Source: Saccharibacillus kuerlensis DSM 22868
GTDB taxonomy: Bacteria > Bacillota > Bacilli > Paenibacillales > Paenibacillaceae
NCBI RefSeq assembly: GCF_000378145.1
Contig: NZ_KB899277.1
Location: 1-64,000 of the forward strand
DNA length: 64,000 nt
Direction: 5' to 3'
The position numbers and the translations under genes are program-made. Position 1 is the first letter of the stretch, and every line of letters begins with the position of its first letter. Positions 1-9,367 of the stretch are shown one piece after another. The notes under the pieces were generated by a model that saw only the letters and a program-made list of their open reading frames with translations, was not told the DNA's origin and ran no database searches.

Positions 1-204
1 CTCTGATGCCAGAAAATGATGTATCCGGTATTAGCATCCGTTTCCGGAAGTTATCCCAGGGCTGAAAGGCAGGTTGCCTACGTGTTACTCACCCGTCCGC
101 CGCTAAGTTCGGTGGAACAAGTTCCACCTTACTCCGCTCGACTTGCATGTATTAGGCATGCCGCCAGCGTTCGTCCTGAGCCAGGATCAAACTCTCCATT
201 AAAG
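1..204 (-). rRNA. 16S ribosomal RNA, 5' end (partial)
   Basis: The reverse complement begins with the universal 16S start (AGAGTTTGATCCTGGCTCAG, primer-27F site) and continues through the conserved GACGAACGCTGGCGGCATGCC segment and GCGGACGGGTGAGTAACACG. The gene runs off the window at base 1, so only about the first 200 nt including variable region V1 are present. The exact mature 5' end is placed by analogy with other Bacillales, a few nt upstream of AGAGTTTG. Confidence 0.97.
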
Positions 205-534
205 TTGCGATTCCGAGGAATCGACTTATCTAGAAAGCACCATGTGCTCGTTAAAGCTAGACGCTGGAACTGCCAAATCACTTTGCCCAAAGGGATCCGT
301 GATTTTCGTTCCGGCTGGCGAGAATTTTCATTCTCTATATTCACTCGAACCGTCCAAGAGCAAAGGCAAAACCTTCTCGCTTGTCGCGGTTCCTCGAATC
401 ACTATGCCCGGCTGGGATAAGTGATTCTCGTTGCTCACTGTTCAGTTTTCAAAGAACAAACTCATTAATCCCAGTCCCTAACTCAACAGCTCTTCTAACG
501 AACAAGCGAGCTGCCGTTTGGCGACTAGGTTTAT
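205..534 (-). promoter_or_regulatory. rRNA operon leader
   Basis: This stretch lies between the rRNA promoter and the 16S 5' end and has no plausible gene; the short ORFs in it are chance. It holds the motif TTGTTCTTTGAAAACTGAAC, typical of Bacillales rrn leaders and spacers. Flanking segments CTGGGAT(T)AA and TTATCCCAG (412-474), and GAATCACT/AGTGATTC (396-427), can pair. I infer a processing or antitermination leader. Confidence 0.7.
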
Positions 535-563
535 AGATTACCATGCTCATTTTCATATTGCAA
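535..563 (-). promoter_or_regulatory. Probable rRNA operon promoter
   Basis: On the minus strand there is TTGCAA (558-563), a 17-nt spacer, and TAATCT (535-540), about 330 nt upstream of 16S. The -35 is good and the -10 only partly matches. An AT-rich tract lies upstream of the -35, as expected for an UP element. Confidence 0.5.
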
Positions 564-765
564 GCTTTTTTTATTTTCTGTTCGGAAAGATTTGAGTTAG
601 CCATCATGGACGTATCAAGTTTATTCATTTGGGTATAATGAGTAAAGAGAAGTTTTGCTGTATTGAAATTGGTGACCTATTATAGTAATAATCCATCTGC
701 ACCAGAATTGAAACGCTTTCTTTCCAGATTTACTCTTACTTTTTAAAGCGCTGAAGGAGGCTTAT

Positions 766-1875
766 ATGTTCAGGTCTGACCGTTTCACCCGAATCAGCTT
801 ACATATTATCTTTGTCCTGCTTATTCTATTCCTCTTAACTAAAATCCCAGGTATTCTCGCTCCACTTAAAGCAGCTTTCAGTCTTATCTTTTTCCCAATC
901 GCTTTATCGCTGTTCTTTTATTATTTATTTCGACCTACAATTCGTAAGCTGAATGAATGGAGAATTAAAAGGCCCTGGTCTATTCTCCTATTATATGTGG
1001 TCGCTGTCAGCGTCTTTGCAGGATGTGTAATCTGGGTATGGCCTATTTTCCGCTCACAATTTTTGAATTTTAGCGAAAATTTGCCTTCGCTGGCTCAAAC
1101 CTTTTCCGATCAGCTGCAAACGCTTTTGCTGCAAGTTCAAGAACAAGAAATTTGGGGAACACCTATTAATGACATCGACGTTGGAATTGATATCCCACAG
1201 CAGCTATCAGGCTATTTGGAAAATTTCATTAACTCGATCAGTAATTCTTTGACAAGCGTATTGTCAGTTGCAGCTTGGATTTTTCTGGTTGTCTCAACTG
1301 TACCGATGATTTTGTATTTTATGCTGAAAGATGATCGTAAAGGTTATGCTTTCTTGTTAAAAGCCGTTCCCATGAAATACCGTTCTATTTTTCGTCACAT
1401 GGCGAAAGATATTGACTCTGCACTTAGCAGCTTTATTGTAGGAAGAGTTTTTTTAGCAGCCTGCGTTGGTATTTTCGATCTGATCGGTTTTCTTGTTATA
1501 GACATTCCTTATCCGCTGCTGCTTGTGCTGTTTATTATTGCAACTGACATGATTCCTTATATCGGCGTTTATCTTGGAGCGATTCCGGCAGTTCTCGTAG
1601 GGTTTATCGATTCCCCTGCGAACGTACTATGGATTATTCTAGTTATTGCGCTTGGGCAAATGCTGAGAAACAATCTGCTCTCCCCTATTATTTATGGCTC
1701 AGCGCTGGATATTCATCCTTTGACAACTGTCTTCCTTCTGCTTGGAGGCGGAGCAATTGGAGGATTTATTGCCATCCTTATTGTTATTCCCACTTACATG
1801 GTAGTTAAGATTGTCGCGATCCATCTGTATCGTTTCTACCGCAGCAATAAGCTTGCTCGCCCTGATATTCAGTAA
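766..1875 (+). CDS. AI-2E family transporter (UPF0118/YtvI-type permease)
   Basis: The 369-residue protein is almost entirely hydrophobic, with about eight predicted membrane segments. It has the AI-2E/DUF20 layout: three N-terminal helices, a less hydrophobic extracytoplasmic stretch (about residues 100-160), then helices including the conserved region around P-Y-I-G-V-Y-L-G. Family members have been linked to export of small molecules or Na+/H+ exchange; the substrate here cannot be read. The start is supported by AAGGAGG five bases upstream of ATG. It is divergent from the 16S gene and stands alone, ending at a bidirectional terminator shared with odhB. It could equally be called a YtvI-like sporulation-associated permease. 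Confidence 0.85.
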   Translation: MFRSDRFTRISLHIIFVLLILFLLTKIPGILAPLKAAFSLIFFPIALSLFFYYLFRPTIRKLNEWRIKRPWSILLLYVVAVSVFAGCVIWVWPIFRSQFLNFSENLPSLAQTFSDQLQTLLLQVQEQEIWGTPINDIDVGIDIPQQLSGYLENFINSISNSLTSVLSVAAWIFLVVSTVPMILYFMLKDDRKGYAFLLKAVPMKYRSIFRHMAKDIDSALSSFIVGRVFLAACVGIFDLIGFLVIDIPYPLLLVLFIIATDMIPYIGVYLGAIPAVLVGFIDSPANVLWIILVIALGQMLRNNLLSPIIYGSALDIHPLTTVFLLLGGGAIGGFIAILIVIPTYMVVKIVAIHLYRFYRSNKLARPDIQ

Positions 1876-1893
1876 TTTCCTATGTATAAAAAA

Positions 1894-1940
1894 TTCAAAA
1901 CCCCCACTCGAACACAAAGTTCGATGTGGGGGTTCTTTGA
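1894..1940. terminator. Bidirectional terminator between transporter gene and odhB
   Basis: CCCCCACTCGAAC pairs with GTTCGATGTGGGGG (one bulge), with flanking ATTCAAA/TTTGAAT extending the stem. A T-rich run follows on the minus strand (TTTTTT), so it best serves odhB and probably also the convergent transporter gene. Confidence 0.8.
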
Positions 1941-1987
1941 ATGCCTACAAAAAATATCTACCGAGCAGCCAATAATATGCAGCTTGT

Positions 1988-3307
1988 TTAGCTTTCGATC
2001 AACAGCGATTCCGGATCTTCAAGCAGTTCCTTCACCTTAACCAGGAAGCTGACAGCTTCCGAACCGTCAATAATGCGGTGATCGTACGAAAGTGCAATAT
2101 ACATCATAGGACGGTTTTCCATACGCTCTTCGTCAATCGCAACTGGGCGAAGCTGAATTTTATGCATGCCTAGAATACCGACTTGAGGTGCGTTAAGAAT
2201 CGGAGTCGATAGCAGGGAACCGAACACCCCGCCATTGGTAATGGTAAACGTACCGCCCTGCAAGTCTGATAAAGCCAATTGGTTGCTGCGCGCCTTACCG
2301 GCGAGCTCGCCAATCTTGCGCTCGATTTCAGCAAAGCCCAAACGATCCGCATCACGAACGACAGGTACGACGAGTCCTTCCTTCGCTGCTACCGCAATAC
2401 CAATATCATAAAACTTCTTATATACGACATCGTCTCCATCAATCTCTGCGTTTACGGCCGGGAATGCTTTGAGTGCACCAACAACCGCTTTTGTAAAGAA
2501 TGACATGAAGCCGAGGTTCACTTCGTATTTCTGTTTGAATCCATCTTTACGGCGCTTACGCAGGTCCAGAATTGCCGTCATATCCACTTCGTTGAAAGTC
2601 GTCAGCATCGCAGCATTGTGCTGTGCCTCGACAAGACGAGTTGCAATTGTCTGACGGCGTCGCGACATACGCTGACGCTCAACCGGCTTTGACGGATCGG
2701 AAGCAGCCGGTGCTTTTGGTGCGGCAGCTGCAGGCTGTGGAGCCGATTGGGCAGGCTGCTGGGAAGTCGGTTGGGACTGGGCAGCCGAGCTGCCATTGGC
2801 GAACGATTTTACATCGTCGGAGTATACACGGCCGATTGGATCCGCGCTTGGTACACTGCCAAGCTCGACACCGCGTTCACGCGCCAATTTCCGCGCCGCT
2901 GGCGAGGCTTTCTTGGATGAATCGCCGCTTTCCGCAGGCGGTGGGCTGACTGCCTCTGCAGCTTTCGGGCTTTGAGGCAGCGAAGCTGACGGTGCAGCCG
3001 CTTCTGCCGGGGTAGAAGGTTTCTCCTCACCAAGCGGTGCGGAAGCCGTTCCCGTTGTCGAAGATGCCGCATCACCTGTACGAATACGTCCGATTACTTC
3101 ACCAACTTGAACGGTATCTCCTTCCTGCCGCAAACGGGTCTCGAGCAGTCCGCTCGATTCCGCGCTCACTTCCAGATTGACCTTGTCTGTCTCCAGTTCC
3201 AACAGGACGTCTCCCTGTTGAACAGCTTCGCCTTCCGCAACCGTCCAGCGCAGAATTGTGCCTTCGGTTACGGATTCTCCCATTTCCGGTACTTTAATAT
3301 CGCTCAC
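1988..3307 (-). CDS. odhB: Dihydrolipoyllysine-residue succinyltransferase (E2 of 2-oxoglutarate dehydrogenase)
   Basis: E2 core of the 2-oxoglutarate dehydrogenase complex: it transfers succinyl groups from lipoyl-lysine to CoA in the TCA cycle. The 439 residues show an N-terminal lipoyl domain (ETDKVNLEV lipoylation motif near residue 42), an Ala/Pro-rich linker, a peripheral-subunit-binding domain ([14 protein letters not shown]), a second linker, and the catalytic domain ending with [13 protein letters not shown], which carries the active-site His and Asp. The start is GTG, with GGAGG seven bases upstream; that ribosome binding site overlaps the odhA stop region, so the two genes are translationally linked. 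It is the last gene of the odhAB operon. Confidence 0.95.
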   Translation of the reverse strand: MSDIKVPEMGESVTEGTILRWTVAEGEAVQQGDVLLELETDKVNLEVSAESSGLLETRLRQEGDTVQVGEVIGRIRTGDAASSTTGTASAPLGEEKPSTPAEAAAPSASLPQSPKAAEAVSPPPAESGDSSKKASPAARKLARERGVELGSVPSADPIGRVYSDDVKSFANGSSAAQSQPTSQQPAQSAPQPAAAAPKAPAASDPSKPVERQRMSRRRQTIATRLVEAQHNAAMLTTFNEVDMTAILDLRKRRKDGFKQKYEVNLGFMSFFTKAVVGALKAFPAVNAEIDGDDVVYKKFYDIGIAVAAKEGLVVPVVRDADRLGFAEIERKIGELAGKARSNQLALSDLQGGTFTITNGGVFGSLLSTPILNAPQVGILGMHKIQLRPVAIDEERMENRPMMYIALSYDHRIIDGSEAVSFLVKVKELLEDPESLLIES

Positions 3308-3311
3308 AGGA

Positions 3312-6191
3312 CTACCTCCCCAAACTCATTTGATTTTTTTTCGACGTATTTTGGCCCAGGGCCGTTTGGATAATCTTCTGCTGCTCAAAAGTATGGACAT
3401 GCTGGTAGCCGCTCGCCGGGCTGGAACGTTCAGGTCTACCCGTATAGGTAACTTCGATTCCTTTTGGTAAAACTTCACGGATGTTCGGTTCAATATAGCG
3501 CCAAGCTCCCATATTGCGAGGTTCTTCCTGAACCCAATAAACTTCTTCCAAATTTTCAAAGCGCTCCAGGAATTGGGCGACTTCACGTGCAGGGAACGGA
3601 TACAGCTGCTCGACTCTAAGAATATGCAGCCAGCTCCAGTCGGCGTCCGCGTCTTTCTCAATTGCATCTTCCAACTCGATCGCAATTTTTCCGCTGGCCA
3701 GCAGTACACGCGTTACACGATCTGACGAAGCACCAAGACCACGCTGTTCAATAGTGGCTTTGAAGCTGCCGTCCGTAAAGTCGGAAGCCGGCGAAGCGAC
3801 ACGCGGATTGCGAATCAGACTCTTTGGTGACATGACCACCAGAGGCTTAGCATCTTCACGGGTTGTCATTGCAGCCTGTCGACGCAGCAGATGGAAATAC
3901 TGAGCGGCACTTGTCAGGCTGACAACCGTACAGTTGTTTTCTCCGGCCAATTGCAGGAAACGTTCCAATCTGGCACTGGAGTGCTCAGGACCCTGACCTT
4001 CGTATCCGTGAGGAAGCAGCATAATGAGGCTCGACTTCTGCGCCCATTTGGAACGTCCCGGCATAACGAACTGATCGAGCAGCACTTGTCCGGCATTGGC
4101 GAAATCGCCGTACTGCGCTTCCCAGATGACCATCGTCTCCGGAGAAAATACATTATATCCGTATTCAAAACCGATGACCGATGCTTCGGACAACGGGCTG
4201 TTGTGAATGGCAAATGAAGCTTTGGCTTCCGGAAGTGCGTGCAGCGGACAATACGTTTCTCCGGTCTGGGCATCATGCAGCACCAGATTGCGATGAGCAA
4301 ACGTTGCGCGTTCGGCATCCTGTCCGGTGATGCGAATTGGCGTGCCGTCCGACAAAATTGTAGCGAAGGCCAGCGTTTCCGCTTGTCCCCAATCCACCTT
4401 TTCTCCTTCTTCAAGCGAGTTGCTGCGGCGCTGAAGAATGCGCTCAAGCTTTGGATATACATTGAACGTATCCGGACGCTTCAAGAGGTTTGCGTTAATC
4501 GACTGCAGTTTATCGTAATCGACGGACGTCGATACAGACTCAAGCGGCGTCTCATCGATGCTTGAAGCGAACGGGAACGGGTTGCTTTCCCCTTGCTTGC
4601 CGCTTTTCATCAGCTCGTATTCTTCTTTAAATACCGCTGTTATGCGATCGCGCAGTTCCTTCAGCCCATCTTCGCCAATCAAACCGCTTTGCTGCAGTTT
4701 TTTCGAAAAAACGGTTGCAGCAGTTTCATGCGCTCTAACTTTTTTGTAGATCAACGGCTGCGTAGTTTCCGGATCATCCGTTTCGTTATGACCGTAACGG
4801 CGGTAACCGACCAGATCAATCAAAAAGTCTTTTTTGAATGTCATCCGGTATTCGCAAGCCATACGTGCCGCTGCAATACAAGCTTCCGGATCATCCGCGT
4901 TCACGTGAACAACCGGAATTTCATAACCTTTTGCAAGGTCACTTGCATAATACGTAGAACGAGAATCGCCGCTTTCAGTAGTAAAACCAAGACGGTTATT
5001 GGCGATAATATGTACCGTCCCGCCGTTTTGATACCCTGGAAGCTGGTTAAAATTAAGCGTTTCCGCCACAACGCCTTCCCCCGGGAATGCGGCATCGCCG
5101 TGAACGAGGATCGCCGCTGCGCTGTTCGTATTTTGTTTCGGATATCCCGGTACGCTTCGGTCCTCCTGCGCCGCGCGCGCAAAACCTTCGACTACGGGAT
5201 CGACATACTCCAAGTGACTCGGGTTATTGGCTAGCATAAGACGCGTTGTTCTGCCTTCTCCAGCAATATCCCGTTTTTCTCCCAAATGATATTTAACGTC
5301 GCCAGTCCAACCGAAATTAATGCCCATAGAGCCTTCAGAAGGCATAATGTCTTTGTTCGGTGCATGATGGAATTCGGAGAAAATCCGGCTATAAGGCTTG
5401 CCCAAGACATGCGCAAGTACATTCAATCGCCCGCGGTGGGCCATTCCCATCAGAACGTGCTCCGCACCCGCTTTTGAAAATCCGCGCGCCAGCTCATCCA
5501 TTACCGGAACAAGCATATCAATACCTTCAATGGAGAAACGTTTTTGCCCTACGAACGTGCGGTGTAAAAATTCTTCGAACTGCTCCACCTGCACAAGACG
5601 TTCAAGCAGCGCTTTACGCTCGTCGGGATTCAGTTCTTTCGACGATGGTTGACGCTCGGCACGCCGATTCAGCCATTCGCGTTCCTTCTCGTCATGCACA
5701 TGTGAAAATTCATAAGCTGTTGTGCCCGTGTACACTTCCTGCAATCTGCGGATTGCGTCCAATCCTGTCGCAACATCATCCGGTGCATCTTCCCAAATCA
5801 GCGAAGCGGGCAAGGCAGCCAAATCTTGTTCGGTCAGACCGACTTCCTTCGGTTCCAGAAATGAAACTTGTGGTTTCTCATCCAGTCCAATCGGATCAAT
5901 ATCCGCAGCCAAATGGCCGTAAGTACGAATATTCCATACCAGCTTGCTTGCTGCAACCGCTTTCTTTAATGATTGCGAATCAGTCGCTGATACTCCCGTC
6001 TCCAAAGACACCGGTGCTTCCAAAATGCGATGCTGCGGCGGTGCGCCGAAGCGTTCGAACAGCTCCCGATAGGAAGGTTCCACCGATCCCGGGTCCTCCT
6101 GATAACGTTCATACTGCTCCTGTACGTATCCGAGGTTCGGACCGTAATACTTTTCCCATGGCTCATGCGTGTTCGAATTTTGTTTCGTCAT
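3312..6191 (-). CDS. odhA: 2-oxoglutarate dehydrogenase E1 component
   Basis: Thiamine-diphosphate-dependent E1 subunit that decarboxylates 2-oxoglutarate and succinylates the E2 lipoyl group. The 959-residue protein fits the Bacillus OdhA length. Visible landmarks are the N-terminal E2-binding segment ([16 protein letters not shown]), the [16 protein letters not shown] block, the cofactor region [17 protein letters not shown] and NNRLGFTT, and the C-terminal [20 protein letters not shown] block. The frame is open 14 codons further upstream, but GGAGG nine bases before the chosen ATG decides the start. It is four bases from odhB. A sigma-A-like promoter and a catabolite-response element lie upstream. 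Confidence 0.96.
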   Translation of the reverse strand: MTKQNSNTHEPWEKYYGPNLGYVQEQYERYQEDPGSVEPSYRELFERFGAPPQHRILEAPVSLETGVSATDSQSLKKAVAASKLVWNIRTYGHLAADIDPIGLDEKPQVSFLEPKEVGLTEQDLAALPASLIWEDAPDDVATGLDAIRRLQEVYTGTTAYEFSHVHDEKEREWLNRRAERQPSSKELNPDERKALLERLVQVEQFEEFLHRTFVGQKRFSIEGIDMLVPVMDELARGFSKAGAEHVLMGMAHRGRLNVLAHVLGKPYSRIFSEFHHAPNKDIMPSEGSMGINFGWTGDVKYHLGEKRDIAGEGRTTRLMLANNPSHLEYVDPVVEGFARAAQEDRSVPGYPKQNTNSAAAILVHGDAAFPGEGVVAETLNFNQLPGYQNGGTVHIIANNRLGFTTESGDSRSTYYASDLAKGYEIPVVHVNADDPEACIAAARMACEYRMTFKKDFLIDLVGYRRYGHNETDDPETTQPLIYKKVRAHETAATVFSKKLQQSGLIGEDGLKELRDRITAVFKEEYELMKSGKQGESNPFPFASSIDETPLESVSTSVDYDKLQSINANLLKRPDTFNVYPKLERILQRRSNSLEEGEKVDWGQAETLAFATILSDGTPIRITGQDAERATFAHRNLVLHDAQTGETYCPLHALPEAKASFAIHNSPLSEASVIGFEYGYNVFSPETMVIWEAQYGDFANAGQVLLDQFVMPGRSKWAQKSSLIMLLPHGYEGQGPEHSSARLERFLQLAGENNCTVVSLTSAAQYFHLLRRQAAMTTREDAKPLVVMSPKSLIRNPRVASPASDFTDGSFKATIEQRGLGASSDRVTRVLLASGKIAIELEDAIEKDADADWSWLHILRVEQLYPFPAREVAQFLERFENLEEVYWVQEEPRNMGAWRYIEPNIREVLPKGIEVTYTGRPERSSPASGYQHVHTFEQQKIIQTALGQNTSKKNQMSLGR

Positions 6192-6278
6192 CGCTGCCAC
6201 CCTCCGTCTTGTGTTTGCAAAAGCCGATTCCAATAGAATACTTTTTTACAAATTAGTGAACAAAGCATTTACTCCTCG

Positions 6279-6307
6279 ATTGTACCGCTTTTTGCTAGCA
6301 AGTTCAA
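6279..6307 (-). promoter_or_regulatory. Promoter of odhAB
   Basis: On the minus strand, TTGAAC (6302-6307), a 17-nt spacer and TACAAT (6279-6284) stand about 90 nt upstream of the odhA start. A perfect 10-bp palindrome, GGAACGTTCC (6315-6324), sits just upstream of the -35 and could be an operator. Confidence 0.65.
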
Positions 6308-6356
6308 TTTATTCGGAACGTTCCTTGCTAAATTTTTCCCGAAACGTCGTTTGATG

Positions 6357-6370
6357 TGTAAGCGTTCACT
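6357..6370. promoter_or_regulatory. Catabolite-response element (cre) upstream of odhA
   Basis: TGTAAGCGTTCACT matches the CcpA consensus TGWAANCGNTNWCA at 13 of 14 positions. Its centre is about 90 bp upstream of the predicted transcription start. Carbon catabolite control of odhAB is established in B. subtilis; at this distance the sign of control is uncertain. Confidence 0.65.
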
Positions 6371-6499
6371 TTTTCGACTGTATTCGACACTATAATCACT
6401 CAAAAAACTTCTTTATCGGCTCTTCTTGCAAAGTTCAGAAAATAAACGAAATCTGCGGGTTTTGCTTGTCTCTTCCGTACTAACTCAATCGCTTTTATT

Positions 6500-7330
6500 T
6501 TAGTACTTTTTCTGCTCCTCATACAGCTTTGGAAGCAGATGCTGCAATTCCGGAACCGGAGGGGGAAAAGCAGGATCAAGCTTCTCCAACGTCTCGACTG
6601 CGATTTGCAGCACTGCAAGATCCCGCATCGTTCGATCGTCGGCAGGGACAACATACCAAGGAATCTTTTTGCTGGCACACTCGGTTAGTACGTCTTCATA
6701 GCAGGTCTGATATTTATCCCAATGTTCACGCTCCGCCAGATCGCTGGGGTCAAATTTCCAATTTTTGTTTGGGTTCTCGATCCTTGCAATAAGTTTGTTC
6801 AGCTGAAACCTTTTTGAAATATGCAAAAAGATTTTGACAACCGTTACACCGTTTTCCGACAGCATGCGTTCAAAGTCGTTGATCTGCTTAAAACGTTTCT
6901 GCGCAGTGGATTCCTTAATCGTGCCGTGTACCCGCGTAATCAGCACATCCTCGTAATAGGAACGGTTAAAGGCACCGATGTATCCTCGTTCCGGTACATA
7001 GCGGTGGGCTCGCCAAAGATAATCGTGATTCAACTCCTCATCCGTCGGCGCTTTGAAACTGTGCGTCAGCACGCCCTGCGGATTTACTTCAGAAAAAACA
7101 TGGTTTATCGTGCCATCTTTACCGCTGCAGTCCATGCCTTGAAAAACAAACAATACGGCGCGGCTTCCCGAAGCAAACAGTTTCTCCTGAAGATGTTCGA
7201 GTTTACGGCCGAGCTTTTTTTTCTCCGCTTTGATTTCTTTATCGTCCGGACGTTCTCCTGAACGATAATCCGTTTCAATTTGTTTTAGATGGATTTTTTC
7301 TCCGGTGCATAGCTGCGTTTTTAATTTCAT
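6500..7330 (-). CDS. Polyphosphate kinase 2 family protein
   Basis: PPK2 enzymes move phosphate between polyphosphate and nucleotides, usually making ADP or ATP from AMP/ADP. The 276-residue protein is a single P-loop domain: Walker A GMDCSGKDG at residues 65-73, then FNRSYYEDVLITRVH carrying the family's lid-module arginine and YEDV, then the FDPSDLAEREHWDKY block. The length fits single-domain class PPK2 enzymes; whether it prefers AMP, ADP or both cannot be decided by eye. A GGAG site lies about 13 bases upstream of ATG. Its 3' end lies about 310 bases from odhA with the odhA cre and promoter between, so it is a separate unit. Confidence 0.88.
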   Translation of the reverse strand: MKLKTQLCTGEKIHLKQIETDYRSGERPDDKEIKAEKKKLGRKLEHLQEKLFASGSRAVLFVFQGMDCSGKDGTINHVFSEVNPQGVLTHSFKAPTDEELNHDYLWRAHRYVPERGYIGAFNRSYYEDVLITRVHGTIKESTAQKRFKQINDFERMLSENGVTVVKIFLHISKRFQLNKLIARIENPNKNWKFDPSDLAEREHWDKYQTCYEDVLTECASKKIPWYVVPADDRTMRDLAVLQIAVETLEKLDPAFPPPVPELQHLLPKLYEEQKKY

Positions 7331-7531
7331 AGAAGATTATTCACTCCTTTATTAGGATCTTTTCGTCTTTTATTAATACCCGTTTCCGTCCTTTTTGCCG
7401 CGAAGCTTGAAAAGACCAAGGAGCTAACGACTATTTTCGCAAAAAAGTTTCAATAAAAAAGTCCGTGGTAATAGTTTGTCAAGAATAATTTTTATATAAG
7501 GTAATAAAGGATCTGCAAAGGAGGTTCGGTT

Positions 7532-7852
7532 ATGTTCTTGAAAAAAAGCTGCACATGCATCCATTGTTTCCGAACTTTCGAATGCACCGGTGCTTTTGGT
7601 CCCGACGGAGCCCGCTATATTACGGGAGCCGTTGCCTGGATGAAACTGCTTGTAAAAGAGCCAGACCGTCTGCTGCTCGAAGGCAGTACGTTTTGTACCG
7701 CTTGTACAGAACCCAATCGGTTTCTCGTAGAATACGACTGCGTTAATGACCGTTATATCGATATCGGTGAAGCTGCGGAAGAAGCCGCCATTCCCGTCAG
7801 TACTTCATACAGAACGGAACCTTATTACAGTACAGCCGGTTTCTCCAGATGA
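7532..7852 (+). CDS. Small Cys-rich protein, possible zinc ribbon
   Basis: I do not recognise this 106-residue protein. It has paired cysteines C-x-C-x2-C near the N-terminus (SCTCIHCF) and C-x2-C near residue 57 (FCTACTEPN), a spacing that suggests one zinc-binding site. There is no signal peptide or membrane segment, and the C-terminal third is acidic then Tyr/Ser/Thr-rich. AAAGGAGG precedes the ATG and a terminator follows, so it looks like a true monocistronic gene. The neighbours, PPK2 on the opposite strand and carA behind its own promoter, say little about function. Confidence 0.65.
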   Translation: MFLKKSCTCIHCFRTFECTGAFGPDGARYITGAVAWMKLLVKEPDRLLLEGSTFCTACTEPNRFLVEYDCVNDRYIDIGEAAEEAAIPVSTSYRTEPYYSTAGFSR

Positions 7853-7895
7853 TCTTTTATTCTCTGCCGATGCAATTCAGCTCTGCAAATAGTAA

Positions 7896-7923
7896 ACCAA
7901 ACGGGCGAACAGCCCGTTTTTTC
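7896..7923 (+). terminator. Terminator after the small Cys-rich gene
   Basis: AAACGGGC, loop GAACA, GCCCGTTT, followed by a T run. Confidence 0.85.
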
Positions 7924-7932
7924 ATTGAATAG

Positions 7933-7970
7933 TTTGCATATTTATTCTAAGTATTGTATATTTAATTAAA
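7933..7970 (+). promoter_or_regulatory. carA promoter overlapped by two ARG-box-like operators
   Basis: TTGCAT (7934-7939), a 17-nt spacer and TATATT (7957-7962) form the promoter. TTTGCATATTTATTCTAA (7933-7950) matches the ArgR/AhrC consensus WNTGAATWWWWATTCANW at 16 of 18 positions. A second copy, ATTGTATATTTAATTAAA (7953-7970), matches at 15 of 18. The copies are two bases apart (20 bp centre to centre) and cover the -35 and the -10. This layout predicts repression by arginine through ArgR. Confidence 0.6.
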
Positions 7971-8013
7971 CAAACTTGTGGAGTTGCAATTGGCCTTCAA
8001 TACAATAAGTTGA

Positions 8014-8062
8014 CCTAATATAACCTTTATAAATTAGGAAGACTTATTCCGAAGACTTATTC
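8014..8062 (+). repeat. Hairpin and short direct repeat in the carA leader
   Basis: CCTAAT and ATTAGG (8014-8038) can form a stem in the 135-nt untranslated leader. It is followed by two exact copies of GAAGACTTATTC at 8038-8049 and 8051-8062. No function is assigned. Confidence 0.5.
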
Positions 8063-8103
8063 TGCGACCCTAACGTAGACAGTAGTCCAAGGAGGGAAAC
8101 GCT

Positions 8104-9351
8104 ATGAAAGCCAGATTGATTTTGGAAGATGGAACATTATTTACAGGAACTTCATTCGGGAGTGATACACAAACATCAGGCGAAGTTGTATTCAACACAG
8201 GAATCACAGGCTATCAGGAGGTTTTGTCCGATCCGTCCTACTGCGGTCAGATTGTCACCATGACCCAACCGCTGATTGGCAATTACGGCATTAATCGGCA
8301 GGATTTCGAAGCGATCCGTCCTTGGATTCACGGTTTCGTTGTGCGCCGTCATGAGACTGCCCCAAGCAACTGGCGGTCCGAATACGATCTTGGCACAATG
8401 CTGAAGGAATATGATATTCCAGGAATTGCAGACATTGATACTCGAATGCTGACCCGTCTTCTTCGCAACCACGGAACACTTCGTGGTCTGATTACGACCG
8501 GTTCGGCAAGTACGGAAGAATTGTTGGAACAACTCCATGCAACCGCTGCGCCACGCGATCAAGTCAGCCGGGTATCCACACCTCGCGCTTACCGCGTTCC
8601 GGGTACCCGTCAAAGAATTGTAGTCGTCGACTACGGGAGTAAAGCTGGAATTGTACGTGAGTTGAGCGAACGGGGCTGCGATGTGGTCGTCGTTCCGCAT
8701 ACGGCAAGCTCTGCAGATATTGCTCGGTTCAACCCTGACGGCGTTCTGCTGTCGAACGGTCCGGGAAACCCGAAAGATGTACCAGAAGCGATCGAGACGG
8801 TTCGTCAGTTGATTGGCCAACTGCCGCTGTTCGGTATCTGTCTCGGCCATCAGCTGTTTGCACTTGCTTCGGGTGCCGATACGACAAAACTGAAATTTGG
8901 TCACCGTGGAGCGAATCATCCGGTGAAAGAAGTGGCCTCGGGTCGCTGCTTGATTACATCGCAAAATCATAGCTATTCCGTACTTGAAGACAGTCTGCAG
9001 GGAACCGAGCTGGCGATTACGCATATTAACAATAATGATGGCAGTATTGAAGGTCTTCAGCATAAAGGTGCGCCTGCCTTCTCCGTACAGTTTCATCCGG
9101 AAGCCGCTCCAGGACCGAGTGACAGTAATATGCTGTTCGATCGCTTCCTTGAAATGGCCTCCGCTTTTAAATCCCAGTCGAATACGTCCGGATCGGCCGG
9201 CACCCGTAAGCCTGCAGCAATTGCTAACAATACCGTGGCTGCCGAACTTTCCTCCAAAATTTCCGAGGCCGCCCTTCCTATTCCGCAGCACAAAGAAACG
9301 GACAGCGCCGCCCCTTCTGCTGAGAAAGTGCTTGCTCCGTCCGCTTATTAG
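8104..9351 (+). CDS. carA: Carbamoyl-phosphate synthase small (glutaminase) subunit
   Basis: CarA hydrolyses glutamine and channels ammonia to CarB for carbamoyl phosphate, used for arginine and pyrimidines. The N-terminal CPSase domain (LILEDGTLFTGTSFG ... NTGITGYQEVLSDPSY) is followed by a class I glutamine amidotransferase with the Cys nucleophile in FGICLGHQ (about residue 246) and the His-Glu pair in QFHPEA. At 415 residues it is about 55-60 longer than usual; the extra C-terminal tail is rich in Ala, Ser and Pro with no recognisable domain. No carB follows; the next gene is convergent. GGAGG is nine bases from ATG. Tandem ARG-box-like sites upstream suggest this is the arginine-regulated copy. 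Confidence 0.93.
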   Translation: MKARLILEDGTLFTGTSFGSDTQTSGEVVFNTGITGYQEVLSDPSYCGQIVTMTQPLIGNYGINRQDFEAIRPWIHGFVVRRHETAPSNWRSEYDLGTMLKEYDIPGIADIDTRMLTRLLRNHGTLRGLITTGSASTEELLEQLHATAAPRDQVSRVSTPRAYRVPGTRQRIVVVDYGSKAGIVRELSERGCDVVVVPHTASSADIARFNPDGVLLSNGPGNPKDVPEAIETVRQLIGQLPLFGICLGHQLFALASGADTTKLKFGHRGANHPVKEVASGRCLITSQNHSYSVLEDSLQGTELAITHINNNDGSIEGLQHKGAPAFSVQFHPEAAPGPSDSNMLFDRFLEMASAFKSQSNTSGSAGTRKPAAIANNTVAAELSSKISEAALPIPQHKETDSAAPSAEKVLAPSAY

Positions 9352-9367
9352 AATTCTTTATAAACAA

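Noticed and set aside
16-424. Plus-strand ORFs at the left edge
   Set aside because: They lie across the complement of 16S rRNA and its leader and are not protein genes.
634-639. TATAAT as a promoter -10 for the AI-2E family transporter
   Set aside because: No acceptable -35 at 16-18 bases upstream, so I could not support a promoter.
2279-6354. Many 60-300 codon plus-strand ORFs opposite odhAB
   Set aside because: All lie antisense to two well-supported enzymes and contain no domain features.
8176-9291. Minus-strand ORF of 371 codons opposite carA
   Set aside because: Antisense shadow of carA with no recognisable domain or ribosome binding site.
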